The notes beneath the pieces are model-generated. The model did not search any database, had not been told where the DNA came from, and saw nothing but the letters and a program-made list of their open reading frames with translations. A stretch of DNA of 64,000 nt from an uncultured Pelagibacteraceae bacterium (lineage in GTDB: Bacteria > Pseudomonadota > Alphaproteobacteria > Pelagibacterales > Pelagibacteraceae): the NCBI GenBank assembly GCA_902521075.1, contig CABYQM010000001.1, positions 62,001-126,000 on the forward strand, read 5' to 3'. Of the stretch, positions 1 to 10,740 are shown piece by piece; position 1 is the stretch's first letter, and every line of letters begins with the position of its first letter. The position numbers and the translations under genes are program-made.

Positions 1-116
1 TTTGCACTTGAGATTGCAATTGTAAACTTTGTTCCAATAATAGGGTTTCTTCTAAAGGTTTTTGGCTCAGTTTTTGCCTTTGTTGTGTCACTTAAACCTA
101 CTTTTTTACTGTCCAT
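1..116 (-). CDS. mrp: Mrp/NBP35-type P-loop ATPase, N-terminal fragment
   Basis: Partial gene: only the first 38 codons lie in the window, and the frame stays open to base 1. The ATG is at 116-114 on the minus strand. The visible peptide is a Lys/Thr-rich head followed by TKFTIAISSA and the start of an AAR/AAN codon, exactly where Mrp proteins have the strand leading into the deviant Walker A motif (typically S-x-KGGVGKS). The P-loop itself lies outside the window. Mrp proteins are Fe-S cluster carrier or scaffold ATPases. In several alphaproteobacteria mrp lies next to hflK-hflC-htrA, which matches the divergent neighbour here. The call rests on this short motif plus context. Confidence 0.55.
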   Translation of the reverse strand, partial: MDSKKVGLSDTTKAKTEPKTFRRNPIIGTKFTIAISSA

Positions 117-147
117 AATTTACCATTACCTTGTTTTTACTAATAAA

Positions 148-165
148 GACACTATATAGAGTGTC
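148..165. promoter_or_regulatory. Perfect 6-bp inverted repeat upstream of hflK
   Basis: GACACT (148-153), a 6-base ATATAG centre and AGTGTC (160-165) form a perfect inverted repeat ending 5 bases before the hflK ATG. A possible promoter overlaps it: TTGTTT at 131-136 and TATATA at 153-158, with a 16-base spacer. It could be an operator or a short 5' hairpin. No Shine-Dalgarno sequence is visible before hflK. Confidence 0.35.
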
Positions 166-170
166 GTATT

Positions 171-1262
171 ATGAGTGATTTTAAAAATCAAAGCCCATGG
201 GGAGCACCTCCAGGTGGAGGTGGTAGCGGAAATGGTGGATTTAGAAAAGGTCCTACTCCTCCAAATATTGATGAAGTTATTAGTAAACTACAATCAATAA
301 TAAACAGGTTTTTGGGCGGTGGAAAAGGTGGCGCTAAACCAATAATAATTGGTATTATAATTCTTCTAATTGTTTGGACTTTAAGTGGTCTTTATAGAGT
401 TTTACCTGATGAACAAGGTGTTGTTTTAAGATTTGGAAAATTTGTTAAAACTACACAACCTGGATTAAATTATCACCTTCCTTTTCCGATTGAAAATGTA
501 TTAACCCCTAAAGTTACAAAAGTTAATCGAATGGATATTGGATTTAGGTCAGAGAGGGACAGTGGATTTTCCTCAGGCGGAGTTGCAGATGTTCCAGAAG
601 AAAGTTTAATGCTAACAGGTGATGAAAACATAGTTAACATAGATTTTTCAGTATTTTGGGTAATTAAAGATGCTGGTAATTTTTTATTCAAAATTCAAGA
701 TCCAGAAGGAACAGTTAAAGCAGCAGCAGAAACAGCTATGAGAGAAGTTATTGCGAGATCTGATATTCAACCAATTTTGACAGAAGGTAGATCTATCATA
801 GAAGCTGATACTCAAGAAATAATTCAGGAAATTTTAGACGAATACACAAGTGGAATTCAAATTACACAAGTTCAAACACAAAAAGCCGATCCACCAGACC
901 AAGTTATTGATGCGTTCAGAGATGTCCAAGCTGCAAGAGCAGATATGGAAAGATCTAAGAACGAAGCAGAAGCATACGCTAATGATGTAATTCCAAGAGC
1001 ACGAGGAGAGGCCGCAAAAATTCTCCAAGCAGCAGAAGCTTATAAAAAAGAAGTTGTTGCTAAGGCAGAAGGAGAAGCAAGTAGATTTTTATCAATTTAT
1101 AATGAGTATGCAAAAGCTAAAAAAGTAACTCAAGAAAGAATGTATCTTGAGACAATGGAAGAAGTATTAGCCGATATTAATAAAATAATAATCGACAAAA
1201 ATTCAGGCGAGGGTGTAGTACCATATTTACCTTTGCAAGAGTTAAAAACAGGGACAAATTAA
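171..1262 (+). CDS. hflK: HflK, membrane SPFH/prohibitin regulator of FtsH
   Basis: HflK pairs with HflC in a large periplasm-facing ring that encloses and modulates the FtsH protease. The 363-residue protein has a Gly-rich cytoplasmic N terminus (about residues 1-55), one transmembrane helix (about 57-75), the SPFH domain starting near LPDEQGVVLRFGKF, and a long Ala/Glu/Lys-rich helical C-terminal region. Length and architecture are normal for HflK. hflC follows after one base (TAA A ATG), so the pair is almost certainly cotranscribed and translationally coupled. The first ATG after the divergent mrp gene is the natural start, although no clear ribosome-binding site precedes it. Confidence 0.93.
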   Translation: MSDFKNQSPWGAPPGGGGSGNGGFRKGPTPPNIDEVISKLQSIINRFLGGGKGGAKPIIIGIIILLIVWTLSGLYRVLPDEQGVVLRFGKFVKTTQPGLNYHLPFPIENVLTPKVTKVNRMDIGFRSERDSGFSSGGVADVPEESLMLTGDENIVNIDFSVFWVIKDAGNFLFKIQDPEGTVKAAAETAMREVIARSDIQPILTEGRSIIEADTQEIIQEILDEYTSGIQITQVQTQKADPPDQVIDAFRDVQAARADMERSKNEAEAYANDVIPRARGEAAKILQAAEAYKKEVVAKAEGEASRFLSIYNEYAKAKKVTQERMYLETMEEVLADINKIIIDKNSGEGVVPYLPLQELKTGTN

Positions 1263-1263
1263 A

Positions 1264-2133
1264 ATGAAAGCTGGAAAATTTTTACTACCAATAATCATAC
1301 TAATTGCTGCAACAATTTACTTTTCAGTTTTTATTGTCAAAGAGGTTAACCAAGCAATTGTTCTTCAATTTGGTGATCCTAAAAGAATTATATCAAAACC
1401 TGGAATTAATTTTAAAATTCCATTCATACAAAACGTTGTATTTTTAGATAAAAGAATTTTAAATCTTGATACACCACCGGAAGAAGTAATTGCATCAGAT
1501 CAAAAAAGACTGATCGTCGATGCTTTTGCAAGATTTCAAATAATTGATCCTCTTAAATTTTATATATCTGTTGGAAACGAAAGAGTTGCGAGATCAAGAT
1601 TAGCAACTATTATAAATTCAAGAATAAGAAACGTACTTGGTCAACAAGAACTACAAACACTTTTATCAGAAGATAGAACTAAACAAATGTCTCTAATTCA
1701 AGAAGGTGTAAATAATGAAGCAGAAAATTTCGGTATAAGTATTGTTGATGTTAGAATTAAAAGAGCAGACCTTCCTCAAGCAAACAGTGATGCAATTTTT
1801 AGAAGAATGCAAACTGAGAGGGAAAGAGAGGCAAAAGAATTTAGAGCAAAAGGTGCAGAGATGGCAGTAACAATTACCTCAACTGCTGACAAAGAAGTTA
1901 CAGTTATACTTGCAGATGCACAAAAAAAATCTGAGATTATGAAGGGTGAAGGTGATGGTTTGAAAAATAAGATTTTTGCTGATGCCTTTGGACAAGATCC
2001 TGAATTTTTTGCATTTTATAGAGCTATGCAGGCATACCAAAAAGCTTTAATTGGTGGAGAAACCTCAATGATACTTTCACCAGATAGTGAATTTTTTAAA
2101 TTTTTCGGAAATATTGATCAAAAAGTAGAGTAA
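1264..2133 (+). CDS. hflC: HflC, partner of HflK in the FtsH regulatory complex
   Basis: A 289-residue SPFH protein with an N-terminal membrane anchor (about residues 5-25), the family signature NQAIVLQFGDPKRII, and a helical region rich in R/E/A (QTEREREAKEFRAKGAEMA). This order is characteristic of HflC, which forms the hetero-oligomeric HflKC cage around FtsH. It starts one base after the hflK stop and is followed 5 bases later by a DUF2065 gene. No unusual substitutions are evident. Confidence 0.93.
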   Translation: MKAGKFLLPIIILIAATIYFSVFIVKEVNQAIVLQFGDPKRIISKPGINFKIPFIQNVVFLDKRILNLDTPPEEVIASDQKRLIVDAFARFQIIDPLKFYISVGNERVARSRLATIINSRIRNVLGQQELQTLLSEDRTKQMSLIQEGVNNEAENFGISIVDVRIKRADLPQANSDAIFRRMQTEREREAKEFRAKGAEMAVTITSTADKEVTVILADAQKKSEIMKGEGDGLKNKIFADAFGQDPEFFAFYRAMQAYQKALIGGETSMILSPDSEFFKFFGNIDQKVE

Positions 2134-2138
2134 ATTTC

Positions 2139-2324
2139 ATGAAAGAATTGATCATTGCATTTGGTCTATTCCTTTTTATTGAAGGTATTCTTTACGCCAT
2201 ATTTCCATCAAAAATGAAAAATATGATAATGAAATTAAAAGAGGCCACTGACAATCAACTAAGAACTGGTGGATTAGTATTTGCATTGATTGGTTTTTTT
2301 ATAATTTGGTACTTAAAAAGATGA
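2139..2324 (+). CDS. DUF2065 (YjeT-like) small inner-membrane protein
   Basis: A 61-residue protein with two hydrophobic helices (about residues 4-20 and 45-58) separated by a short basic loop. Size, topology and the GG-x-x-x-x-x-IG pattern before the second helix match the DUF2065 / YjeT family, which in proteobacteria often sits between hflC and a degP/htrA gene, as here. Its function is not established; the context suggests a link to the HflKC-FtsH complex. The stop overlaps the next start as ATGA (ATG at 2321), indicating translational coupling. Confidence 0.75.
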   Translation: MKELIIAFGLFLFIEGILYAIFPSKMKNMIMKLKEATDNQLRTGGLVFALIGFFIIWYLKR

Positions 2325-3724
2325 GATTCATAAAGATTTTATTACTAATATTATTTTCAATTAATATTCAAAATAGTTCTAACGCAGCAAACATGCCTGC
2401 GTCTTTTGCAGATCTAGCTGAAAAATTAATGCCATCAGTAGTAAATATCTCGACAACAACAACAGTAACCACAAGATCTAATCCATTTCCATTTGAATTT
2501 CCTCCAGGGTCTCCTTTTGAAGATATGTTTAAAGATTATGGAACTCCACAAAAGAGACAAACAAGTGCACTTGGATCAGGGTTTATTATTGATGAAAAAG
2601 GAATTGTTATAACAAATAACCATGTAATCCAAGGTGCGGAAGATGTTTTTGTTAGAGTAAATGGTGAAAAAAATATAAAGGCGAAAGTAATTGGAGCAGA
2701 TCCTGGTATGGATCTGGCAGTCCTTCAAATAGAGTCAGATCAGAAATTTACCCCAGTTAAATTTGGAGACTCTGATACTGCAAGGATTGGTGATTGGGTT
2801 ATTGCAATTGGAAATCCATTTGGCTTAGGTGGAACGGTTACTGCAGGAATTATCTCTGCAAGAAATAGAAGTATTGGTCTTTCTAGATATGAAGACTACA
2901 TTCAAACTGATGCATCTATAAACCAAGGTAATTCAGGAGGTCCATTGTTTAATATGGATGGAGATGTAGTTGGAATTAATACTGCAATATTAGGTCAATC
3001 AGGTTCAATTGGAATTGGTTTTGCAATACCTTCAAATAGTGCACAAAAAGTAATTAATCAATTAATTGAATTTGGTGAAACTAAAAGAGGATGGTTAGGT
3101 GTAAGGATCCAAACAGTCACAAAAGATATTGCAGATGTTGAAAAATTAGATGAACCAAGAGGAGCACTTGTTGCTAGTGTAGCTGAAAATAGTCCATCAG
3201 ATAAGGGTGGAATTAAAGCTGGAGACATAATTTTAGAATTTGATGGCAAAAAAATTAATGAAATGAGTGAGCTTCCGAGAATAGTTGCAGAAACCGAGGT
3301 TGGAAAAAAAGTAAAATTAAAAGTTTGGAGAAATAAAAGAGAAATAACAAAGGAAATTATACTTGGAAGACTAGAAACATCTGAAGATTTTAAATCCCAA
3401 GGTTTAGTAACAGAGAAACCTAAAGAAGATACAATTGATGGGTTAAAAATAAAAGTAAGATTACTGACTAAAGATGACATTAAAGAAAGAAATTTACCAA
3501 AAAATACAACAGGGTTAGTTATCACAGATATCGATAAAGATAGCCCAGTTAATTATCTTCAAGTAAATAATATTATTGTTGAAGCACAAAAGAAAAAGAT
3601 CAACACCATTGGAGATTTAGATAACATTGTAAAACTAGCGCTTAAAGGTAAAGATAAAAGTTTACTTATCGCAATTTACAATAACAATAACCAAAGAAGA
3701 TACATTGGTGTTAAACTAAATTAA
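2321..3724 (+). CDS. degP: Periplasmic serine protease/chaperone of the DegP/HtrA (Do) family
   Basis: A 467-residue secreted protease. An upstream in-frame TTG exists at 2306, but the ATG at 2321 overlaps the DUF2065 stop and begins a clean signal peptide (MRFIKILLLILFSIN, cleavage near residue 22), so I chose it. The catalytic triad is visible: His in TNNHVIQGA (about H101), Asp in GMDLAVLQIE (about D131) and Ser in GNSGGPLF (about S205). Two PDZ domains follow (about 262-345 and 375-465). DegP-type enzymes degrade or refold damaged envelope proteins. The hflK-hflC-degP order is conserved in alphaproteobacteria. The stop TAA overlaps the miaA start by one base. Confidence 0.93.
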   Translation: MRFIKILLLILFSINIQNSSNAANMPASFADLAEKLMPSVVNISTTTTVTTRSNPFPFEFPPGSPFEDMFKDYGTPQKRQTSALGSGFIIDEKGIVITNNHVIQGAEDVFVRVNGEKNIKAKVIGADPGMDLAVLQIESDQKFTPVKFGDSDTARIGDWVIAIGNPFGLGGTVTAGIISARNRSIGLSRYEDYIQTDASINQGNSGGPLFNMDGDVVGINTAILGQSGSIGIGFAIPSNSAQKVINQLIEFGETKRGWLGVRIQTVTKDIADVEKLDEPRGALVASVAENSPSDKGGIKAGDIILEFDGKKINEMSELPRIVAETEVGKKVKLKVWRNKREITKEIILGRLETSEDFKSQGLVTEKPKEDTIDGLKIKVRLLTKDDIKERNLPKNTTGLVITDIDKDSPVNYLQVNNIIVEAQKKKINTIGDLDNIVKLALKGKDKSLLIAIYNNNNQRRYIGVKLN

Positions 3725-4644
3725 TGGACTTAAAGTCCAAAATAATTCTTATTTCAGGACCCACAGCATCTGGAAAATCAAAATTTGCTATACAGCTTGC
3801 AAAAAAAATAAATGGAGAGTTAATAAATGCCGATAGTATGCAAATATTTAAAGAACTAAAAATTCTTACGGCAAGACCTCAGCGAAATGATTTAAAAAAT
3901 ATAAAACATCATTTATATGGATTTAAAAGTGTAAAAAATAATTATTCTACAGGAAATTGGCTTAAGGATGCCAAGAAAAAAATTAATAATATTAAGAAAA
4001 AGAATAAAATTCCAATTCTTGTTGGTGGTACCGGATTATATTTTAAAGCATTAATTGATGGAATAGTTAAAATCCCCGAAGTGCCTCAATATATTAGAAA
4101 TAAAATAAGAAAAAAACAATCAAAAATAGGACAAATTAAATTTTACTCTGAGCTTATTAAGCTAGACCCGCTCTGCAAAAAAAAAATTAATAAAAATGAT
4201 ACGCAAAGATCAATAAGAGCCTATGAAGTAAAAAAGTTTACAAATAAATCTTTGTTTGATTGGTACAGTGAAACATACTCTGATTTTAATCAGGACAGCT
4301 TTATAAAGCTACATATCGATTATCCTAGAGAGAAGTTAATAGAAAGAATTTCTGTAAGAACAAATGAAATGTTAAGAGATGGAGCAATAAAAGAGGCTAA
4401 GAGGTTTTATAAATTAAGAGTAAAGAAAGATTTATCATCTAATAAAGTTATTGGTCTAAGTGAGATTAAAGAATATCTCGACAAAAGAATAGATCTTACT
4501 GAATTGAAAGAAAAAATATCAATAAAAACAAGGCAATATGCTAAGAGACAGTCCACTTGGGCAAGAGGACAAATGTCTGATTGGAAAAAAATAAAATTTA
4601 ATACTCTTAAATCATATTTAAAAAAATTTCCTAAATCAGCATAG
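3724..4644 (+). CDS. miaA: tRNA dimethylallyltransferase (i6A37 synthesis)
   Basis: MiaA transfers a dimethylallyl group from DMAPP to N6 of A37 in tRNAs reading UNN codons. The 306-residue protein has the P-loop SGPTASGKS near the N terminus, the NADSMQ segment near residue 36, and GGTGLYFKALIDG near residue 100, all standard family signatures. Its start shares one base with the degP stop (TAATG), placing it in the same transcript. Length is typical. The C terminus is very Lys/Arg-rich, as expected for a tRNA-binding protein in an AT-rich genome. Confidence 0.93.
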   Translation: MDLKSKIILISGPTASGKSKFAIQLAKKINGELINADSMQIFKELKILTARPQRNDLKNIKHHLYGFKSVKNNYSTGNWLKDAKKKINNIKKKNKIPILVGGTGLYFKALIDGIVKIPEVPQYIRNKIRKKQSKIGQIKFYSELIKLDPLCKKKINKNDTQRSIRAYEVKKFTNKSLFDWYSETYSDFNQDSFIKLHIDYPREKLIERISVRTNEMLRDGAIKEAKRFYKLRVKKDLSSNKVIGLSEIKEYLDKRIDLTELKEKISIKTRQYAKRQSTWARGQMSDWKKIKFNTLKSYLKKFPKSA

Positions 4645-4649
4645 ATTGC

Positions 4650-4679
4650 TTGACCTATTAGCACAACTTCAGCTAGATT
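4650..4679 (+). promoter_or_regulatory. Possible sigma-70 promoter for ilvBNC
   Basis: TTGACC (4650-4655) and TAGATT (4674-4679) are separated by 18 bases. Transcription from such a site would begin very near the ilvB ATG at 4686, implying a leaderless or nearly leaderless message. No Shine-Dalgarno sequence precedes ilvB, which is consistent. The match is modest. Confidence 0.28.
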
Positions 4680-4685
4680 GTCTGA

Positions 4686-6452
4686 ATGTCAAAATTATAC
4701 TCAGGCGCTGAAATTGTATTTAAGTGTATGGAGGATCAAAATGTTGATCATATTTTTGGTTATCCAGGAGGTGCAGTTCTACCAATTTATGACGAATTAC
4801 AGAATTTTAAATCAATCAAACATGTTTTAGTTAGACATGAACAAGGTGCTGGTCATGCAGCAGAAGGATATGCAAGATCATCAGGTAAACCAGGTGTTAT
4901 TTTAGTAACTTCGGGTCCAGGTGCAACAAATGTAGTTACAGCTTTGACAGATGCATATATGGATTCAATTCCATTAGTTTGTATTTCTGGACAAGTTCCA
5001 ACTCATTTAATTGGTACAGATGCATTTCAAGAATGTGATACAACTGGAATAACCAGACCTTGTACTAAACATAATTGGTTAGTCAAAGATATAAATGATT
5101 TAGCTGAAACAATACATAAAGCATTTGAAGTAGCAACTACTGGTAGACCAGGACCAGTTTTAGTTGATATACCAAAAGATATTCAGTTTCAAAAAACAAA
5201 ATATAAAAAACCAAAAAAAGAAAATAAATTAAACGGTAAATCGCATAATCATTTTAATCAAAATAGCATTGATCAGTTAATTGATTTAATGAGCAAATCT
5301 TCAAAACCTATTTTTTATACCGGTGGAGGAGTGATTAATTCTGGACCTAAGGCTAGTGAACTTTTAAGAGAACTTGTTTATGCAACAGGTTTTCCTATTA
5401 CATCAACATTACAGGGATTAGGATCTTTCCCAGGTGATGATAATCAATTTTTGGGAATGTTGGGTATGCATGGAACCTATGAAGCAAATAATGCAATGCA
5501 CGATTGTGATTTAATGATTAATATTGGGGCACGTTTTGATGATAGGATAACAGGAAAAATAGATGAATTTTCACCAAATTCAAAAAAAGTTCACATTGAT
5601 ATAGATCCATCATCTATTAATAAAAATGTTAAAGTTGATTTAGCTATTGTGGGAGATGTAAAAACTGTTCTTTCATCTACTTTGAAAAGTTTAAAACAAA
5701 AAAAATCAAAATTTTTAAAATCAAATAAGCAAAAGACATCCAAGTGGTGGGAAAAAATTCAAAAGTGGAGGTCGGTTAGGTCTTTAGATTATATCGGAAG
5801 TGAAGAAACTATAAAACCTCAGTATGCGATTGAAAGATTGTATGAATTAACTAAAGATAAAGATTCCTACATTACAACCGAGGTAGGACAGCATCAGATG
5901 TGGGCTGCACAACATTATAAATTTAACAAACCAAACCGTTGGATGACATCTGGTGGTCTAGGTACAATGGGATATGGTTTACCAGCAGCAGTGGGTGTAC
6001 AAGTTGCTCATCCAAAAAAATTAGTTATTGATATTGCAGGAGAAGCCTCAGTATTAATGACAATACAAGAAATGTCTACAGCTGTACAATACAACCTTCC
6101 AATTAAAATATTTATTTTAAATAATCAATACATGGGTATGGTTAGACAATGGCAAGAACTTTTACATGATAAAAACTATTCTGAAAGTTACACTGCTGCT
6201 TTACCAGATTTTGTTAAATTAGCAGAAGCATATAACTGTGTTGGTATAAGAGCAAAAACACCAGAAGAGTTAGACGATAAGATTATTGAAATGTTGAATA
6301 CAGATAGACCTGTAATATTTGATTGTATGGTTGATAAAGTAGAAAATTGTTTTCCAATGATACCATCAGGAAAGCCTCATAATCAGATGATTTTAGGACC
6401 CAAAGATCAAGAAAATAAGAAGATAACTGGCAAAGGTAAGTCCTTAGTTTAA
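4686..6452 (+). CDS. ilvB: Acetolactate synthase large (catalytic) subunit
   Basis: This TPP/FAD enzyme makes 2-acetolactate or 2-aceto-2-hydroxybutyrate, the first common step of valine, leucine and isoleucine synthesis. The 588-residue protein shows GYPGGAVLPIYDEL, the catalytic Glu in VRHEQGAGHAAEGYA (E52), a central domain with GGGVINSGPKAS, and the C-terminal TPP domain ending in FILNNQYMGMVRQWQ. In the TPP/Mg motif the usual Asp of GDG/GDA is Glu here (IAGEAS, E453), a conservative change. The stop TAATG overlaps the ilvN start. The ilvB-ilvN-ilvC order is the standard alphaproteobacterial operon. Confidence 0.95.
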   Translation: MSKLYSGAEIVFKCMEDQNVDHIFGYPGGAVLPIYDELQNFKSIKHVLVRHEQGAGHAAEGYARSSGKPGVILVTSGPGATNVVTALTDAYMDSIPLVCISGQVPTHLIGTDAFQECDTTGITRPCTKHNWLVKDINDLAETIHKAFEVATTGRPGPVLVDIPKDIQFQKTKYKKPKKENKLNGKSHNHFNQNSIDQLIDLMSKSSKPIFYTGGGVINSGPKASELLRELVYATGFPITSTLQGLGSFPGDDNQFLGMLGMHGTYEANNAMHDCDLMINIGARFDDRITGKIDEFSPNSKKVHIDIDPSSINKNVKVDLAIVGDVKTVLSSTLKSLKQKKSKFLKSNKQKTSKWWEKIQKWRSVRSLDYIGSEETIKPQYAIERLYELTKDKDSYITTEVGQHQMWAAQHYKFNKPNRWMTSGGLGTMGYGLPAAVGVQVAHPKKLVIDIAGEASVLMTIQEMSTAVQYNLPIKIFILNNQYMGMVRQWQELLHDKNYSESYTAALPDFVKLAEAYNCVGIRAKTPEELDDKIIEMLNTDRPVIFDCMVDKVENCFPMIPSGKPHNQMILGPKDQENKKITGKGKSLV

Positions 6453-7000
6453 TGCCTAATTCAAAATCAGCGTATAGTTTTTCTAATAAAAAAGAAAAAT
6501 TTGATACACATATTATAGTCGTTTGGGTCGACAATGAAGCTGGTGTATTAGCTAGAGTAGTCGGTCTATTTTCTGGTAGAGGTTATAATATCGAATCTTT
6601 AGCAGTTGCCCAAGTTGATGAAAAACTAAAGATATCAAGGATAACAATTGTAACTACAGGAACACCACAAGTTGTTAATCAAATTAAACTTCAATTAAGA
6701 AAACTTGTTCCTGTTCATAAGGTTGCAGATTTTAAAAGAGAAGATAAAGCAGTCATTTTTAAGGAGATGGCGCTATTTAAAATTGTTGGTCCAAATAATA
6801 AATTAGAAGGTGCAATGAAAGCTTGTAAAAAATATAATCCTATATTATTAGACAAAACAAAAAAATCGAATGTAATTCAAATAACAGCTTTAAGACGAGA
6901 AATAGACAAAATGTCAAAGGATTTAAAAAAATTTGGATTGGTGAGTGTTTCAAGAACAGGAGCCGTAGCTATGACAAGAGGTGCAGAAATATTTAAATAA
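6452..7000 (+). CDS. ilvN: Acetolactate synthase small (regulatory) subunit
   Basis: A 182-residue regulatory subunit. An N-terminal ACT domain (about residues 20-95) contains NEAGVLARVVGLFSGRGYNI, the typical valine-sensing signature, and is followed by the ALS small-subunit C-terminal domain. It activates the catalytic subunit and confers feedback inhibition by valine. The start codon shares its A with the ilvB stop, so translation is coupled and stoichiometry maintained. The family is also called ilvH in some genomes. Eighteen bases separate it from ilvC. Confidence 0.93.
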   Translation: MPNSKSAYSFSNKKEKFDTHIIVVWVDNEAGVLARVVGLFSGRGYNIESLAVAQVDEKLKISRITIVTTGTPQVVNQIKLQLRKLVPVHKVADFKREDKAVIFKEMALFKIVGPNNKLEGAMKACKKYNPILLDKTKKSNVIQITALRREIDKMSKDLKKFGLVSVSRTGAVAMTRGAEIFK

Positions 7001-8041
<1,041 letters not shown>

Positions 8042-8077
8042 CTTCATGTCAAAATTGGGCTAATTCTCCAAATTATT

Positions 8078-8105
8078 TTGCAATCTGAGCGAGAGCATGT
8101 ATTAT
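8078..8105 (+). promoter_or_regulatory. Predicted promoter for leuA, overlapped by a palindrome
   Basis: TTGCAA (8078-8083) and TATTAT (8100-8105) are separated by 16 bases. An inverted repeat GAGCAT (8093-8098) / ATGCTC (8104-8109) spans the -10 element and could be an operator. Initiation would be expected near 8112, downstream of the first in-frame ATG (8104), so the ATG at 8125 would be the usable leuA start. Confidence 0.4.
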
Positions 8106-8124
8106 GCTCGAGCTAAAAAAAACA

Positions 8125-9699
8125 ATGTCAGATAAAGAAAAATTATACATATTTGATACTACCATGCGAGATGGTGAGCAATCGCCAGGCGCATCTATGA
8201 GTGTTGAGGAAAAAATTCAGATTTCAAGAGTATTTGACGAAATGGGAATAGACATCGTTGAAGCGGGTTTTCCAATAGCATCACCAGGAGATTTTGAGGC
8301 AGTTTCTGAAATAAGTAAAATAATGAAAAACTCAATTCCATGTGGTCTTTCAAGAGCACTAAAAAAAGATATTGATGCATGCTATGAGTCGTTGAAACAT
8401 GCTCCAAGATTTAGAATTCATACTTTTATTTCTACAAGTCCTTTACATATGAAACACAAGCTCGAAATGACAAATGACCAGGTTCTAGATGCAATTAAAG
8501 AAAGCGTTACTTATGCAAGAAACTTTACTGATGATGTTGAGTGGTCATGCGAAGATGGAACTAGAACTGATATGGATTTTATGTGTAAAACAGTCGAGCT
8601 TGCAATTAATTGTGGGGCTAAAACAATTAATATTCCAGATACAGTTGGATATTCTATTCCAGAAGAATTTGCAAAAACAATTAAACATTTAAAGAATAAT
8701 GTTCCTAATATTGATAAAGCAATATTATCTGCACACTGTCACAATGATCTTGGCTTAGCAGTAGCAAATGCATTGGCAGGAGTCTCTGAAGGTGTAAGAC
8801 AAATAGAGTGTACAATTAATGGAATAGGTGAAAGAGCAGGTAATGCTGCATTAGAAGAAGTAGTTATGGCAATTAAAACTAGAAATGATTTGATGCCCTA
8901 CAACACAGGCATTAAAACAGAATTAATAAGTAAAGCCTCCAAAATAGTTTCAAATGCAACTGGTTTTCCAGTTCAATTTAATAAAGCAATAGTTGGAAAA
9001 AACGCTTTTGCACATGAGTCGGGAATTCATCAGGATGGAATGTTAAAGAATAGAGAAACTTATGAAATTATGACTCCAGAGAGTGTAGGCGTTAAGAAAA
9101 CTTCACTTGTTATGGGTAAACATTCAGGACGACATGCTTTTAAAGACAAATTATCTGACTTAGGTTATTCAGATCTTACTGATGATATTATCCAAGCTGC
9201 TTTTGGAAAATTTAAAGTTTTAGCTGATAAAAAGAAACATATATATGATGAAGATATAGTAGCGTTAGTTGATGATAGTTTAATTGTAGATAATAAAATA
9301 AATGCGATTAATTTAAAATCTTTAAAAGTATTTGCTGGCACAGGGGAACCACAAAAAGCTGAAATGACATTAGATGTTTACGGTGAAATTAAAAATACAA
9401 CTGAAACAGGGGATGGGCCAGTTGATGCAATATTTAAATGTATAAAAAAATTATTTCCTCATGATGTAAAATTATCTTTATACCAAGTTCATGCAGTAAC
9501 CGAAGGTACAGATGCTCAAGCAACTGTTAGTGTGAAAATCGAAGAAAATGACAGGACAACCGTAGGTCAATCAGCTGATACCGATACTTTAGTTGCATCA
9601 GCGAACGCATATTTAAATGCATTGAATAAAATGCTTATAAAACGTGAGAAAAGAGCACTTTCTCAAAATATTAAACATCAAAAAGTGAAAGGAATATAA
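8125..9699 (+). CDS. leuA: 2-Isopropylmalate synthase
   Basis: LeuA condenses acetyl-CoA with 2-oxoisovalerate in the first committed step of leucine synthesis. From the ATG at 8125 the protein has 524 residues. It begins near the catalytic DTTMRDGEQSPGASM motif and contains the HMGL-like barrel metal site (HCHNDLGLA), NGIGERAGNAALEE, and the linker histidine region AFAHESGIHQDG. A C-terminal LeuA allosteric domain follows (about 400-524), so leucine feedback inhibition is likely. The frame extends upstream to an ATG at 8104, but that codon sits inside the predicted -10 region. It follows ilvC, completing a valine/leucine block. Confidence 0.94.
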   Translation: MSDKEKLYIFDTTMRDGEQSPGASMSVEEKIQISRVFDEMGIDIVEAGFPIASPGDFEAVSEISKIMKNSIPCGLSRALKKDIDACYESLKHAPRFRIHTFISTSPLHMKHKLEMTNDQVLDAIKESVTYARNFTDDVEWSCEDGTRTDMDFMCKTVELAINCGAKTINIPDTVGYSIPEEFAKTIKHLKNNVPNIDKAILSAHCHNDLGLAVANALAGVSEGVRQIECTINGIGERAGNAALEEVVMAIKTRNDLMPYNTGIKTELISKASKIVSNATGFPVQFNKAIVGKNAFAHESGIHQDGMLKNRETYEIMTPESVGVKKTSLVMGKHSGRHAFKDKLSDLGYSDLTDDIIQAAFGKFKVLADKKKHIYDEDIVALVDDSLIVDNKINAINLKSLKVFAGTGEPQKAEMTLDVYGEIKNTTETGDGPVDAIFKCIKKLFPHDVKLSLYQVHAVTEGTDAQATVSVKIEENDRTTVGQSADTDTLVASANAYLNALNKMLIKREKRALSQNIKHQKVKGI

Positions 9700-9703
9700 A
9701 TAA

Positions 9704-10735
<1,032 letters not shown>

Positions 10736-10740
10736 ATATT

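Noticed and set aside
2306-2320. TTG start for degP
   Set aside because: The ATG at 2321 overlaps the upstream stop (ATGA) and gives a cleaner signal peptide.
3058-3525. 155-codon minus-strand frame inside degP
   Set aside because: It is antisense to a fully supported protease gene, and its Ser/Leu-rich translation lacks family features; a codon-bias shadow.
8093-8109. GAGCAT/ATGCTC hairpin as an ilvC terminator
   Set aside because: No T-run follows on the plus strand; the next bases are A-rich, and the repeat overlaps a predicted promoter.
8104-8124. Upstream ATG as the leuA start
   Set aside because: It falls within the predicted -10 element and adds seven residues outside the usual LeuA N terminus; the ATG at 8125 is preferred.
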